Of a stretch of 64,000 nt of DNA, positions 1 through 11,200 are shown in pieces. Source of the stretch: Tomocerus qinae (Eukaryota > Arthropoda > Collembola > Entomobryomorpha > Tomoceridae); contig CM034546.1 of the NCBI GenBank assembly GCA_020055645.1, positions 33,418,001-33,482,000 of the forward strand, written 5' to 3'. Each line of letters begins with the position of its first letter. Within the stretch, counting starts at the first letter, position 1. Below the pieces are notes generated by a model, which was given only the letters and a program-made list of their open reading frames with translations, was not told the DNA's origin and ran no database searches. The position numbers were made by a program, and so were the translations under genes.

Positions 1-1028
1 ATCTAGAGTGAATAAACCGCATCCATCAATTTAGATGTTATTGTCCCATTTCCAAAGCGAATAAAGTAATTGTTCGCTTATGATCGTTTACTTTAACAGC
101 GGAATGGCAACACCTCAAAAGAAAAGGTACAGGGAGCTTGATGAAAAGATTTCTTTTCAGGTTGTACAGTATCTCACAAAACCTAATATTATTATCGATT
201 ATTTAAATGCATGTACACATTTAGTGGGACGGAATAATCAAGGATGAAAGACTTAAACTCACATAGGATTATAATTTACAAAGTAATACCCTTGTACATA
301 ACATGAGACTTAACAATGACTAATTAAACTTGCATTGGCATTTAATTTCATTGGCACTTTTGTTTTTGGCACTTCTCAAAATCTCTGAAAAAAATAATTG
401 GCACATTTGACCGTTGGCACATATATCCGCCTCCCAAGGTTGCACAACCTTTAGTGGCTTCACAGTCTACAAAGGTTTCACAACCTCCTAAGGCCTCACA
501 ACCTTAAACAGGCAGAAACGGCAGTCTTACAGATTGGCACAATACAATATTGTGTCGACACAAAGACTGCCACATGCCCCTCGGCCAAAATACGGGGGGC
601 CACAAGACCGTCGGCCGGAAGTGGGAATCAATATGACTAACCACTTCCCAAAGCAGCAGGTACACTGCCGAACTGGCAGCAAGAACTGCCATAACCGAAG
701 AATAGGGGGCTAAAAAGAACTCTATAATCTTAATCCCCCTGGACTGCAAGATGAGTTAGGTGGGGCGGGGTGCCCAACTTCGTTCTTTTCTCTTATTTTA
801 TTTTGTAGTGCCAGGTGCTGCTGCTAAAACGCCATATCTAAGCACTGATATGGTGTGGCAGAGCCTGCCGGGAATCAAAGTTGTCGCTAGGGAGTTGGCA
901 ATATGCCCGTACAGGCGGCCTGCGCCCTTGTCGTCAGCTCTACTCAATAGGCTGATGGCAACCCCTTATAATACATACATACACACATACATGTTATGTC
1001 AACACAGTACACGAAAAGCATAAATGAA
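1..1028. other. Intergenic, low-grade short repeats
   Basis: No gene is supported here. At about 330-425 the short motif TTGGCAC recurs several times. At 440-510 a short phrase built on CACAACCT/AAGG is repeated imperfectly. At 970-1000 there is a short (ACAT)n tract. Two open frames of 81 and 87 codons (504-749 minus, 760-1023 plus) show no domain, signal peptide or splice context and are probably chance. The block could be an old, decayed transposon. Confidence 0.4.
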
Positions 1029-2213
1029 TCATATAAAATGCATTACTGAAAAATTACTATGTAGTTTATAGACAGAAAAAGTACCGTTTTCGCAAATCAT
1101 GATAGAAGTTGTTAGTTTACTGCAATCTGTTGGAACAAGTGAGAATGATCCTAGATGCGAAGGTTGATTGGTTAATAAATTACAGAGACCTTGTTTGTAA
1201 GGCACTTTGTCTCGACTATCTTTCCACAAGTCTTGGCTTGGATGAATTCCCTTCAAGTTTGTCCATTCATGTTGAAAACCGTGGATGTCAGTCCAAGCTA
1301 ACTCGGGAATAGGATACTTAAGACCAGAATATTGCATTATTTCTTTGTTGAATGGAAATTCAGAGTACAATTGCAGATCATCCTTGTCATTGATATTCAG
1401 CATTCGCTGTCCTCTCATTTTACAACAGTTGGCGTTATCAAACCAATTTACCTTTACAAAAATAAATATCATATGCTACACATTTATTTCATTTATAATT
1501 GGTATCACTTTCAATAAATCTTTTACTTACACCTTGGCTGAAGGTGTGGTACCAAATTTTGACAATGTTTCCTGTGCTTTTTTTAATATATCCTGGGTGA
1601 AATGTCCATTCACTCTTTTCCTTATTGTTAACGCAAACGGTAAAATTAATGTCAAGCCCACGATAGATTAATGAAGTTATTCGCACATTGCTTCCTAAAA
1701 AAAGTCATCCATTTGATTTTTAATAATGACATTTAAACATTTTAGCCCTTTCAAACAATGAGTCAACTAGTCAAATCTTACAGATATTACATTAAAAATT
1801 ATCTGAACTTTAATTTATACTTCGTATTCCAAATTTTGGTAACTTGGTTCAATTATCATATAGAGCATCCTACAGAGATTTTCAAAGAAAGTTTTACTGA
1901 AATTATCTGCTGACTGATTTTGCGATTAGTGTTTAAAATTTGAATCGATTTTACCCCACATGCATTTTGGTAATATTTTATTTGATGGCACTGGTCAAAA
2001 TCACCTTCACTTTGCTACTCTAAATATTATTTTTGCACTAGCAATTATTATTTGGTGTATAACTTTCCTATTCATTTAATAATAAATAAAATAGATTCTG
2101 TTTTAAGTGAAGTTCTGAAGTTTAAATAAAATACGATACTTACCATCTCCGTTGATTTCAGCATTAGTAATATGGAAACAAACAAATACACAGAGAATTC
2201 TCAAAATATCCAT
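1029..2213 (-). CDS. Secreted C-type-lectin-like (CTLD) protein, 3 exons, complete
   Basis: Exons on the minus strand are 2213-2144, 1694-1531 and 1451-1029, with GT-AG introns of 449 and 79 nt and matching phases (1, then 0). The product is about 218 aa. Residues 1-18 form a signal peptide (start MDILRILCVFVCF). Exon 2 encodes about 55 residues of no known family with the motif HPGYIKKSTG. Exon 3 encodes a CTLD-like fold: NWFDNANCC, then WTDIHGF, EWTNLKG and a late Cys pair ending MICEN. The canonical EPN/QPD and WND sugar/calcium motifs are not evident, so calcium-dependent sugar binding is doubtful. A weak donor (GTACTT) after 1085 lines up with the strong donor of the paralogue at 28980-32652, but reading through also ends in frame at 1029. 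It is probably extracellular; its ligand is unknown. Confidence 0.8.
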
Positions 2214-2804
2214 ATTTAATCGATTTACAGGTTGAAATTTCAATTACTTTTCAGTATGGCTTACGGAGAATGATTGAAATAAGCTGGCTTATATATTCTT
2301 TAAATATAATCAACCAATGTTTTGTTCCACGACACTAATTTAATAACAGTTAATCACTTATTGAATTCTTTATTTACATCCATCAATGTTAATTTAATAC
2401 GTCAGCAAACAAATGAACATTACAGAAGAGAGCATATTTTGAATCTTTTTTCAAGGGCTATTATTAGTATTCAAAGGCAAATCTTGATTACATGTAGTAT
2501 AATAAAATAAAGCCATAAAAATTAAAGTGCAAGTTAACCTTAAAGACAATGATCAAAGTGAGTAGAAGTGGAAAACATAAGATTTAATGAGATGACACGA
2601 AAGTGGAATTTTATTTAGTCCAATATTAAATTAATCAATTATTCAAAGCTAAATAAAAATAGATTTGGTAAATAAGAGAGTATGGTGACTAATATCTTTA
2701 GGAATTTGCTTTACTACAAAACAGACTTTTTCAATATAATAGCTTAATTACAAAATTTATTATACTACGATAATGATATCAAATTTCATTTCAGCCAAAT
2801 TATT

Positions 2805-4086
2805 TTATTCATTTAGGTGCTGTGTAAATTCGAGGCAAAATCCCCGGTTCATAACATCCGCAGAGGGTTCATCAGAATCTGTTTTTACGTGCAATATGAA
2901 GGGTTTCACTCTTGCTACGAACAACCAATGACATAAAAATATTAAAATTACGTGCAATTTAGAAATACATTTGCACGACACAGTTATTTTTATTGGATGA
3001 ATGCATGTGGGTCAGACATGGCATTTGAAATATTTCACGGAAATAAATAGGTGACATTTTTGAAATATATCGCAAAATATTTCACCCCCACTTTCCTTGA
3101 AAAATTAAATATTTGAAATAAGCGACATAGTAAATAGGATACATGCCATTTATTTTAAACATTTCAATAAAATTCGTTTGGAATAAATACAAAAAGAATG
3201 CGTGTACACACTAGCATTGTATTTATTTCAAAAATTTCATTTTTTAAGAAAAAATTCCTTGAAATAAGAAATTAATGCCATGTCTAATGTGGATTAAGTG
3301 GACTAAAATTACATTATAGCGTCTTGTTATAGCTCTCGCTTTTTTAATGGTTTAAATAAAATAAATGAACTAATTGTATACAAGTTAGTTAATATGTATT
3401 AGCTCACATGTAACTTGATTCCCCATGGTTGCCGCAAATGAATTTCCACAGTATCTGTCATACCCAGCGGGTTCTTCTGACATTGGGTTTGTGTTAGAAT
3501 CTTCCGTCATTAAAATAACGTAATCTGTTAGGCATAGTGTCTGTAGGCGAAAACAAAAATACATTAGTGTGTATTGTACTCTCGTACATCGTACTTCAGA
3601 CTAAACCAAAAGAATTAAATTACCACTTACTACCTCAGAGTAATCTTTTTTCAAAGACGAATACCCATAAATCGAATTAACTACGCTGTTAAAGGTCATT
3701 AAAATCTTTTTTTTCGGAATATTGGCATGCAAAATTTTAAAAAATATCGCTGAACCGAAAAATGTTTTACTTTCCCCAACTTTATAGGACAGGTTTATTT
3801 CTAGAACTCACGCGAGGAACAGGAAACCCTTTGAGGGGTATAATTAATTTAAACGGAACATCAGGATAATACACGCCGAATTGTATTTGGTTTATTCAGC
3901 GTGGACAATTTATCAAATTAAAGCACGAAAAATCGCAAAATAATCTGAAATTAAGAATAAATGTAAATATTGGCGTCCAAGTAAATGATGCATAAAAATT
4001 ACCTTAGAATCTTCCATCCTATGATTTGCCACCTTCCCGGTTAATAGGAACGCCTTAGTGCTTTCTTCGTTTTCACAGGGTCTCCA
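2805..4086 (-). CDS. CUB-domain protein, partial gene model
   Basis: Four phase-compatible minus-strand exons are seen: 4086-4003, 3705-3631, 3540-3408 and 2914-2805 (stop TAA). The last three give a CUB beta-sandwich core: LMTFNSVV, then TLCLTDYVILMTED, GYDRYCGN, then PFILHVKTDSDEP and GFCLEFTQ before the stop. CUB domains are extracellular interaction modules. The N-terminal part is uncertain. The acceptor of exon 3705-3631 lies in an A-run (AAAAAAAAG) with no pyrimidine tract. Between 3706 and 4002 another open stretch (about 3820-3890, YYPDVPFKL) ends in a good donor (GTGAGT) but has no acceptor and an in-frame TGA upstream. No signal-peptide exon was found. A hAT-like element lies in the last intron. 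The gene may be intact with an unusual exon, or decaying. Confidence 0.6.
3013..3286. mobile_element. hAT-like MITE, 274 bp, in CUB gene intron
   Basis: Terminal inverted repeats begin CAGACATGGCATT and end with its near complement. The flanking 8-mers ATGTGGGT (3005-3012) and ATGTGGAT (3287-3294) match at 7 of 8 bases, as expected for a hAT-type target-site duplication. The interior is AT-rich and has no ORF, so it is non-autonomous. It lies inside the last intron of the CUB gene at 2805-4086. Confidence 0.75.
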
Positions 4087-4446
4087 CTGAATTCAAATAA
4101 ATTATTATTAAAAAGAAAGCGTCATGAACTGTTTCGAAAAACTAGGTTTTAAAAAAAAAATCCCCTCCAACCGGGATTTTTTATATAATTGTAGGTATAA
4201 TTATAACCAAGGTTCATTTTTATTCTACAATATGTCAATAAAGATAATAATAATAACGAAGTTGTTTCTCATTTAAGAGTTAGAATTAGAACCATAGATT
4301 GGAACAATGAAATAATACAAACTGTTATGCTATGGAAACTGATTTCATATGGATACCTACTTCGTTTACATGCTGTAGATGGAAAGTATGTAATAGTAAG
4401 CAGACAGGTTGTGTCTAGAAAGAGAATTGCACACTAGGGGGATACC

Positions 4447-4703
4447 CGCTAACTTCGTAGATTTGCGTATTTGCGTAGATTCGTATAAATGTAAATGACC
4501 AGTTTGAATTTATAGAGAATTTTTTCAATTTTCGTCAGCGCGAACTTTATCTACCAGTCCTTGTTGAGTACTCACTCCACTCTACGCAAAGAAAAGCACT
4601 CAGCTCGGGCCGGCTCGGGGGCTTGTTTTACATTTGATGTAGTTTTGCGTATTTTCCCAAATTTTACAAATCTACTCACATACGATCATCTACGAAGTAA
4701 CGC
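4447..4703. mobile_element. Foldback/MITE-like element with ~40-bp inverted ends
   Basis: The left end (ACTTCGTAGATTTGCG...) and the complement of the right end (ACTTCGTAGATGATCG...) agree over roughly 40 bases with several mismatches. The interior is about 170 bp with no ORF and a short GC-rich patch at 4605-4622. No clear target duplication was found, so the superfamily is unknown. Confidence 0.5.
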
Positions 4704-6923
4704 CTGGTAAACCACTACTACACAAATTGCAGAATTTCATCGCTTTTGTTACTTTCTAATTTGTACATGGGTTTTTAACACTACGTTGAAACTAATTGTA
4801 GTAATTTGTATGTTTTAGTATTCGAAATAAATTAAGTAGTTTTAACGTAATAGAATGTGAACCGTATTCAGGACGGATGCAAACACTGTAGTCTAAATTT
4901 GCTAAATGAGGAATGTTTGGGTAGCCTAGTGATTTCACCGATCCAATTGCTTTCATGTGGTACTGTAGGCATCCGACTGGAGCTATTAAATGTGGAAATT
5001 GATCAAATCAAGGTGTCGTTTATGCTGTAAATTCCTTAATTTTTTGTTTATTTTAAGTTTTCTTATGTATAAATAGAAATGTGGTAACTGTGAAATAGCA
5101 CGTTAAAATTGCTTTAATACACCAACCAGGGAACCCAGCTAAGGGGGCAACCTAGCACTCAAGAGAATTTCAGCAAGCCACACATCACAGTAGCGAAACA
5201 ATTCCAAAAAATTAATTGGCACTTAACTAAGGTTTAATATATTAACAAGCACTGTTATTTAATTCTACAAAAAGGTGTGCAAACTGGCACAAAGAAATCA
5301 AAGCGGTGGTAAAAAGTAAAACCAGCTCCACTAAATAAGTTAAACAAGTATGTCGATATAACAGAACCTATTTGGATTAGACGTTTTCAAATGGCAATTA
5401 GTACGCAGTACGCACATTACAATCATTATAAAATGACCCCTTTCCATAAAAAAAAGCTGATACACCACTGGTTTGTGAGAGTGGTTTAATTGTTAGTACA
5501 CCAGTTGAATATATCTCACTTTCTTTTAATTTTGCGTTAAGTAAACGAAATGTTACGGCATTTCTCCATTCGGAGTTACAGAAACGGGAAAACTATTGCA
5601 CGATGCATAATTAGTAACAGCCGTAACTTTTAATTACATCGGCGGTGGAAAAAACGGTATCCAAACACCAATATTGCCAAGCTTCGAAGCTGTGACTACT
5701 CGCAGCACAGAGACTGGCACTCTAACACGCAAGCCACATGTGCTGGCACATATTATAAAAGTTTTCAGTCAATCACCAATAATTAACTTATGTAAACAAG
5801 TATTCATTATTAAGTGGTGTGCAACACCGCTTTATAGGAATGACGGATCTGTCTGTCTGTCTGTCCGTCTGTTAGCACGATAACTCAAAAACGGTTTGAG
5901 ATAATCAACTCAAATTTTCTTTACGTTTTGTAAGGATGAAAAGAGAGGTCGAGTTCGAAAATGGACATACACCCCCTGCCTGTGGGCGTGGTCCAAAAAT
6001 TAAAAACTGGTGTAACCTTAGTTATCGACATTGTAGAACGTCATGAGATAGCTCGTTTGAAAAGGTTACTCGTTAGGTCATGTCAAGGTCAAGTTACATG
6101 TAAAAAGGTCAAAGGTCATTAAAATAATTCACTAAAAGTGTCATGTAACGTGAGATAATCAGATAAAACTTTCTATGCAATTTCACACCACTTTTTTACA
6201 CCCATTTGAACATGGTTTATTTCTTATTGCATTGGTATTATAATATTTTGAAACAACTTTTAGTGGAAGTTTAGAGGAAGTGGGCATGCCCATTTTGCTG
6301 ATATAGAATGTAAACAAATACGTGTGCAGGATGAGGAGGAGGTCATTATAAGTGTTACAGCTGCAGCCACCACACATATAGGAGGAAAGCTTAGGAGGAG
6401 GAGAGAGTAAAAAGGGTTCATTTTACCAAAATGGGTAGGTGTGGAATGAAAGCCGTCTACACTAAGTTTATTATAGCCGAAAAACACAAATCACAAGGCG
6501 GGATTAGAATGTGTATTCAATTGTAAAATATTTATTGTAGTTATTATGTATGTATGTGCATATGCACTGCTCCTGCTATACTTAAAAAATATTGTTTGAA
6601 TGCTTCAAAATGGGGTAAATCCAAAAATGAAAGTAGTCACAACATTTTTAAAAAATGTTAGCATATTTCCTTTTAAATTGCCGTGGTCCCCATCTTTTGG
6701 GCGATTTTTTTGGACTTGTTAGAGTATTTTTGACAAAAGGGACAAACACTTGAATTTTCATGTGTAGCAAAATCTTATACAATATTTATTTCCCTCGTAG
6801 TTTAATTTTTTTCTATTTAGGTATATAATTAGTGTACATTTCTGTTAATTGCAATAAATTTTTTTTGTTTGTTTTCAAAGCAGGTTTTTGTGACGTTTGT
6901 CTGATGTACAGAACCACGGCTAT
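4704..6923. other. Intergenic; simple repeat and transposon-like debris
   Basis: No gene is recognised. A (TCTG)n tract lies at 5848-5872, followed by a stretch beginning GCACGATAACTC of a kind often seen next to arthropod transposon remnants. At 6250-6400 is a diverged repeat also found near 19395-19545. ORFs of 60-75 codons here have no supporting features. Confidence 0.4.
6250..6400. repeat. Diverged dispersed repeat, copy 1 (copy 2 at 19395-19545)
   Basis: This stretch shares an ordered set of blocks with about 19395-19545: AGAGGAAGTGG, then CATGC, ACGTGTGCA, a GA-rich GGAGGAGG block and AGTGTTACAG, with indels between them. That order is unlikely by chance and suggests two old copies of one interspersed element. 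No termini could be defined. Confidence 0.4.
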
Positions 6924-7158
6924 CGGGTCACATTCTCACATTAACGAAAAATTTTCAAATTTATACTAGCTACAACTTAAGCTACGGGCCTTGCTGGTAT
7001 TTATAATTGACATAATATATTATTGTCAATTCGAATATGAGGATAACAATGGTGTATATACGAATTCTCTCTGTCACTACACTGCTTTAAAAATCGTTGT
7101 GAAAAATGAAAATGGTTAATTACATTGTTAAGCTTGCGAAGCAGTGAAAAAGTACTGG

Positions 7159-8032
7159 ACTTATACGATTCACCCCCTTTTTGTCAACACTAAAATGTTA
7201 ACAGAGCCAAAAAAATTAAAAAACCTTTTTGTCAACACCACTTTCTTTTTTGTCAACAGCAATTTTCTTTTTTGTCAACACCACTTCTATAGAGGTTTAT
7301 TCCTGGCATATGAAATAAGTAGTCCAATAAGTATGAGGTAATAAATCAAATAAGCCCTTGGAATGTTCTAAATAAATAGTCAAATAAGCAGATGAAATAA
7401 TAAGACAGTAAGAATTAGCTTAAATAAGCATCTAGGCATAAACAGTAAAATAAGCCAAATATTAATTTCCTAATCTGCTAGCAACAGTATAGATCGGAAA
7501 TGGATAAAATACACTGCCACTCCACCGACGCCGCCAATACATGGTTTATTAGGGTAGCAATTAACACGTGGTAAACAAAATGTATCCTAATATTGGCTAA
7601 ATTTAAGGGGGATGGCGGTGGCGGTGTATTTTTTCAAATCCTGTATAGATTCATACAGAGAAAGACATTTTGTTTTAAATAATCTTTTAAACCATTTTTG
7701 AAAAATACTGTGGAGTTTCAAGATTATTTTTGTAAGGAAAAGTGTTTTCCACATAGATGCTGACATAGATGTGTTCTCGGCACGGTGCTGCTCTTTTTAA
7801 ACCAGAAACTTTACTCCATAAACTTGCACATGCTAGGCCGAGTGGCAAGGGTAATGAGTAGCTTAGTTAAAACTATACATCTTGTCTCACTATGGACAAC
7901 TTAAATTGGAAGTTGTGCTACATTATATATACGTAGACATTGTTGACAAAAAGGGTGTTACGTGTTGACAAAAAGCGAGTTACGTGTTGACAAAAAGGTG
8001 TTGAAAAAAAGGGGTCCTTCCGATTTATACTC
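7159..8032. mobile_element. Inverted element with TTTTTGTCAACAC subterminal repeats
   Basis: The left side carries several spaced copies of TTTTTGTCAACAC (7177-7290) and the right side carries the reverse complement GTGTTGACAAAAA (7943-8012). The outermost ends (TTATACGATTCACCCCC and the complement of GGGGTCCTTCCGATTTATA) are imperfect inverted repeats. Clustered inverted subterminal motifs are typical of transposase-binding sites in non-autonomous DNA transposons. No transposase ORF is present. A second copy is at about 53743-54696. Confidence 0.55.
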
Positions 8033-8244
8033 GTCTTATACTTACGAAAGCCTTGAAAAGTTAAAACTCATTTTATAAATTATGAGAGTTGTCATTTATT
8101 ACAAAATGATCGAAATAATACTTTTTGTACTTAAATAAGTTGAATATTGCTATTAAACTGTCTTTGCCGTGTCTTATGTATTTTACAGCACTTGGGGCAT
8201 TAACGGAATGTAAAACCACCGTGAGCGTGAATAGTGAAAATTAC

Positions 8245-11200
8245 CTCTTGAAAGGGAAGTGCACTCCAAGTAAATGATTTTGATATTCCATTTTTTCTGA
8301 GCATCACTACTATCTGAAGCTTTAGAATTAAACTCCTTGGTATTGCTTCCAATCGTCATCGTGATATCTTTTCGTTTTCCAAAATCCATATACACTAAAA
8401 TATCAAATAATATTAAATATAATATTCGTATTTATTAAATAACATACTAGTATTGTAAGTCGAAGATTCTACTTCAATTTGCAAAAAATTTTCACTTTCA
8501 AATTACTAAAAGAAACTTTAACAGTACTATTACATTGGGACACCTCTGACTAACTTATGTAATATATATTATTGTACCTAATAACACATTGTAATTGTAT
8601 ATAGACGTTTCTCATATCTCCATGGGAAAACAAAGTATTAGAGGCATTACAATGCAATAGCTATTCATATTAATTGTCAGAAATCTTTGTTGTATAATGA
8701 TTTTTGGTGCTAAGCAGTCTTTTCAACGAAAATAAAAGTTCCAATACAGTAACAGACTGTCTGTTACTGTATTGGAACAGACATTGGAGACTAAAGTACA
8801 GGTTGTTAATAAGAGTCAACCCACTGGTAATCAATATACTTAATGTACGGTAAGTTAGTTATTGGTGTCAAGATCTTGGCAATCAAACCAAAAGTGGAGA
8901 ACATAACTGGATTTATGAAAAAATTGGGAAGGGAATGGGTGGGGAAGGGAAGATTAAGTTAGAGCTGATGAAAATATTTTTTGGTTTAGTGGTCGGGAAT
9001 GAGAGGGGAATGGGTGGTTGAAGTGGGGACTAAATTTTTTTGTTTTGGGGGAGAGAAAAATGTGTATAGATGGAGACAACGTGAAGCTGATAAAAATATA
9101 TATTTGGCTTATAGGAGGAGAATGGGTGAGGAAGTGGAGATTACATAAAGCTAATAAAAAATTTTTGTTTGGGGAACGGGATTGGAGAGGGAGATTACAT
9201 CGGGCTATGTAAAACTGTTTTTTTGTTTGGGAGGAGTGGAATGAATAGGTGAGCAGAGACTATATACGGGGAAAATAGAATTATATTGGGTGAAAATTGA
9301 AGGCTACATGAAACTGATGCGTTGGTGTAAAACAAATATTGTTGTTACTTCGTCGGCCCTATTCATTTAGTCGAACAATGAAAAAGTTTGGTCTTGGAAT
9401 ACGAAGAAAACCAGTTCTATGGCCGAAGTAAGAGCAATCTTTACAATAACAGATTGAAACACTTTATGGAGCATATAACAAGAATTTTGTAATTTGGGGG
9501 ACTTGGTAACGAATTGAGACTACATGGCCATGGTACTGAGGTCCGGAGGAGGTGACCATGTGAGGAAGTGGAGAGGACATTGAGCAAATAGAAATTATTT
9601 TTTGTTGAGGAAATAAAAAAATGCTGAAATTTATTTTGTCTGAAAATAAAAGTTTACAACTAACCGTGTTGCCCTGCAAGATTTCCACATAAATCAGGGA
9701 TGGCATTTTCCGTGTCCAAATTGTTCGTTTTAAAATAATCGTTACTGCACCTGCCATCATCATTGGGGTTGCCAATCTGAAAATCAACGAAGTCCAGTCG
9801 CACTTGGCACACATTGTCATTAGGCTGTTTGAAAATACATATTACAATCCTAATTAATAGCGGTGCTGTGATAGTAATTAGTTAATATTTAAGTTTACGA
9901 AGGTTGTGAGTACCAATATTCGACAATTTTCGAATATTGAACCACGTTCGTTTCACCCCTAGGCCGTGGGTAGTCATTTACGTGCAGTTTTATGATTGCT
10001 AACCAAAATTTTGACGAGTTTACATTTCCAGTGTAAAAAGCATTTATCTGTTTGAATAATCAAATTTCAACGTATGCAGGCTTAGGAAACATGTAAATGA
10101 GTCAAGAACTCAACTGGAGTTTAGCTCAGGCTTGTCAGTAACACTTTTCACATCAGTTACAATCCTACACCGAAACACTGAAGCAGTGACCTCTAAAAAA
10201 ACTTAGAAGTACAATACACATTTTACTGAAAAATCTGAAGCCTAAAATTTTGTTTAATGATTGTGGATATTCAACTATAGTGTAACGGTATTCTCGAAAA
10301 GACGAAAGTTACCATTTATCTTATCTATTGATTTAAATATTTATTAAGATTTAGTCCTACAAGAGCAGAAACATTAGATATAAGGGTGGCTCCGTCTTTT
10401 AAAAAATGTCATTAAATTTAAAATGTTATTTTTCAACAGTATGCTACGTTTTAATTTAAAGGCTCATTTATTTACCGGTTAATTATTCAATTACCGGTTA
10501 ATTAAAAATAAGTCATTTTTTATCTCCCAGTCCTAATGTTCTCCTTCATTGCTGAATTTTTGCAGTTTTTTTTGCTGTTATCCCTAGAATGCCCGCAGTG
10601 GTCCATCCATGGATTTTGGGTCTTTTTTCTATTCTAACTTTGAGCAAATATGTCTTTCAACCTCGAGGATTTTTGTATTTGTCAAGAATGCGTTTCTCTC
10701 GTTATGTAAAAACTTTCTTTAAAATCAATTGATATTTAAGGCAAAATAAAATTAAAAAACTGAAAAGTGGGACCACTTTTCTACGTTGATGCCCACGCTG
10801 GTCCATCCATGGAAAGTGATGGCTTCGAATTCCCTGAGTCCATGGGTGGACCACCTCACGTAACAGTGCTGCTGCAAGGCGAGGCATATTATTTATGAAA
10901 CCATGCACCGAACCCTGATAGTCAAAAATTCCCATGCAATCCACGCGTGGACAACCAATCACAACGCTCAGCCATGCATGGACCGCTTGGGCATTAACGT
11001 TATTTTACAGCCTGGGAAGACTAGGGTTATTATGATTCACCCTATGACCTAAAACTCTGAATGTTTAATTGTGTCAGTTTTGTAACCTTGCTTTTTGATA
11101 TAGATTACCTTTTTGATTTTAACAGTGCATTCTCTTGATAAGGAGGATGTCGTATCTGGGTATCCATGACTTCTGAAGTGTGTGTTATTTTGCGTGATAT

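Larger units (their letters stand above)
6924..9287. repeat. 2.4-kb segmental duplication, copy 1 (copy 2 at 53502-55936)
   Basis: From CGGGTCACATTC at 6924 to the AT-rich end near 9287 the sequence is nearly collinear with 53502-55936, differing by scattered substitutions and short indels. It contains a foldback element (7159-8032), an exon of the CUB gene (8245-8394) and GA-rich sequence (8890-9287). The upstream exons of that gene lie just outside this copy, so copy 1 is in the native gene context and copy 2 is the derivative. Confidence 0.85.

Noticed and set aside
504-1023. Two ORFs of 81 and 87 codons
   Set aside because: No domain, signal peptide or exon pairing; probably chance frames.
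9018-9212. 64-codon ORF repeated at 55659-55859
   Set aside because: Lies in GA-rich duplicated sequence with different downstream frames; the repetition is explained by the segmental duplication.
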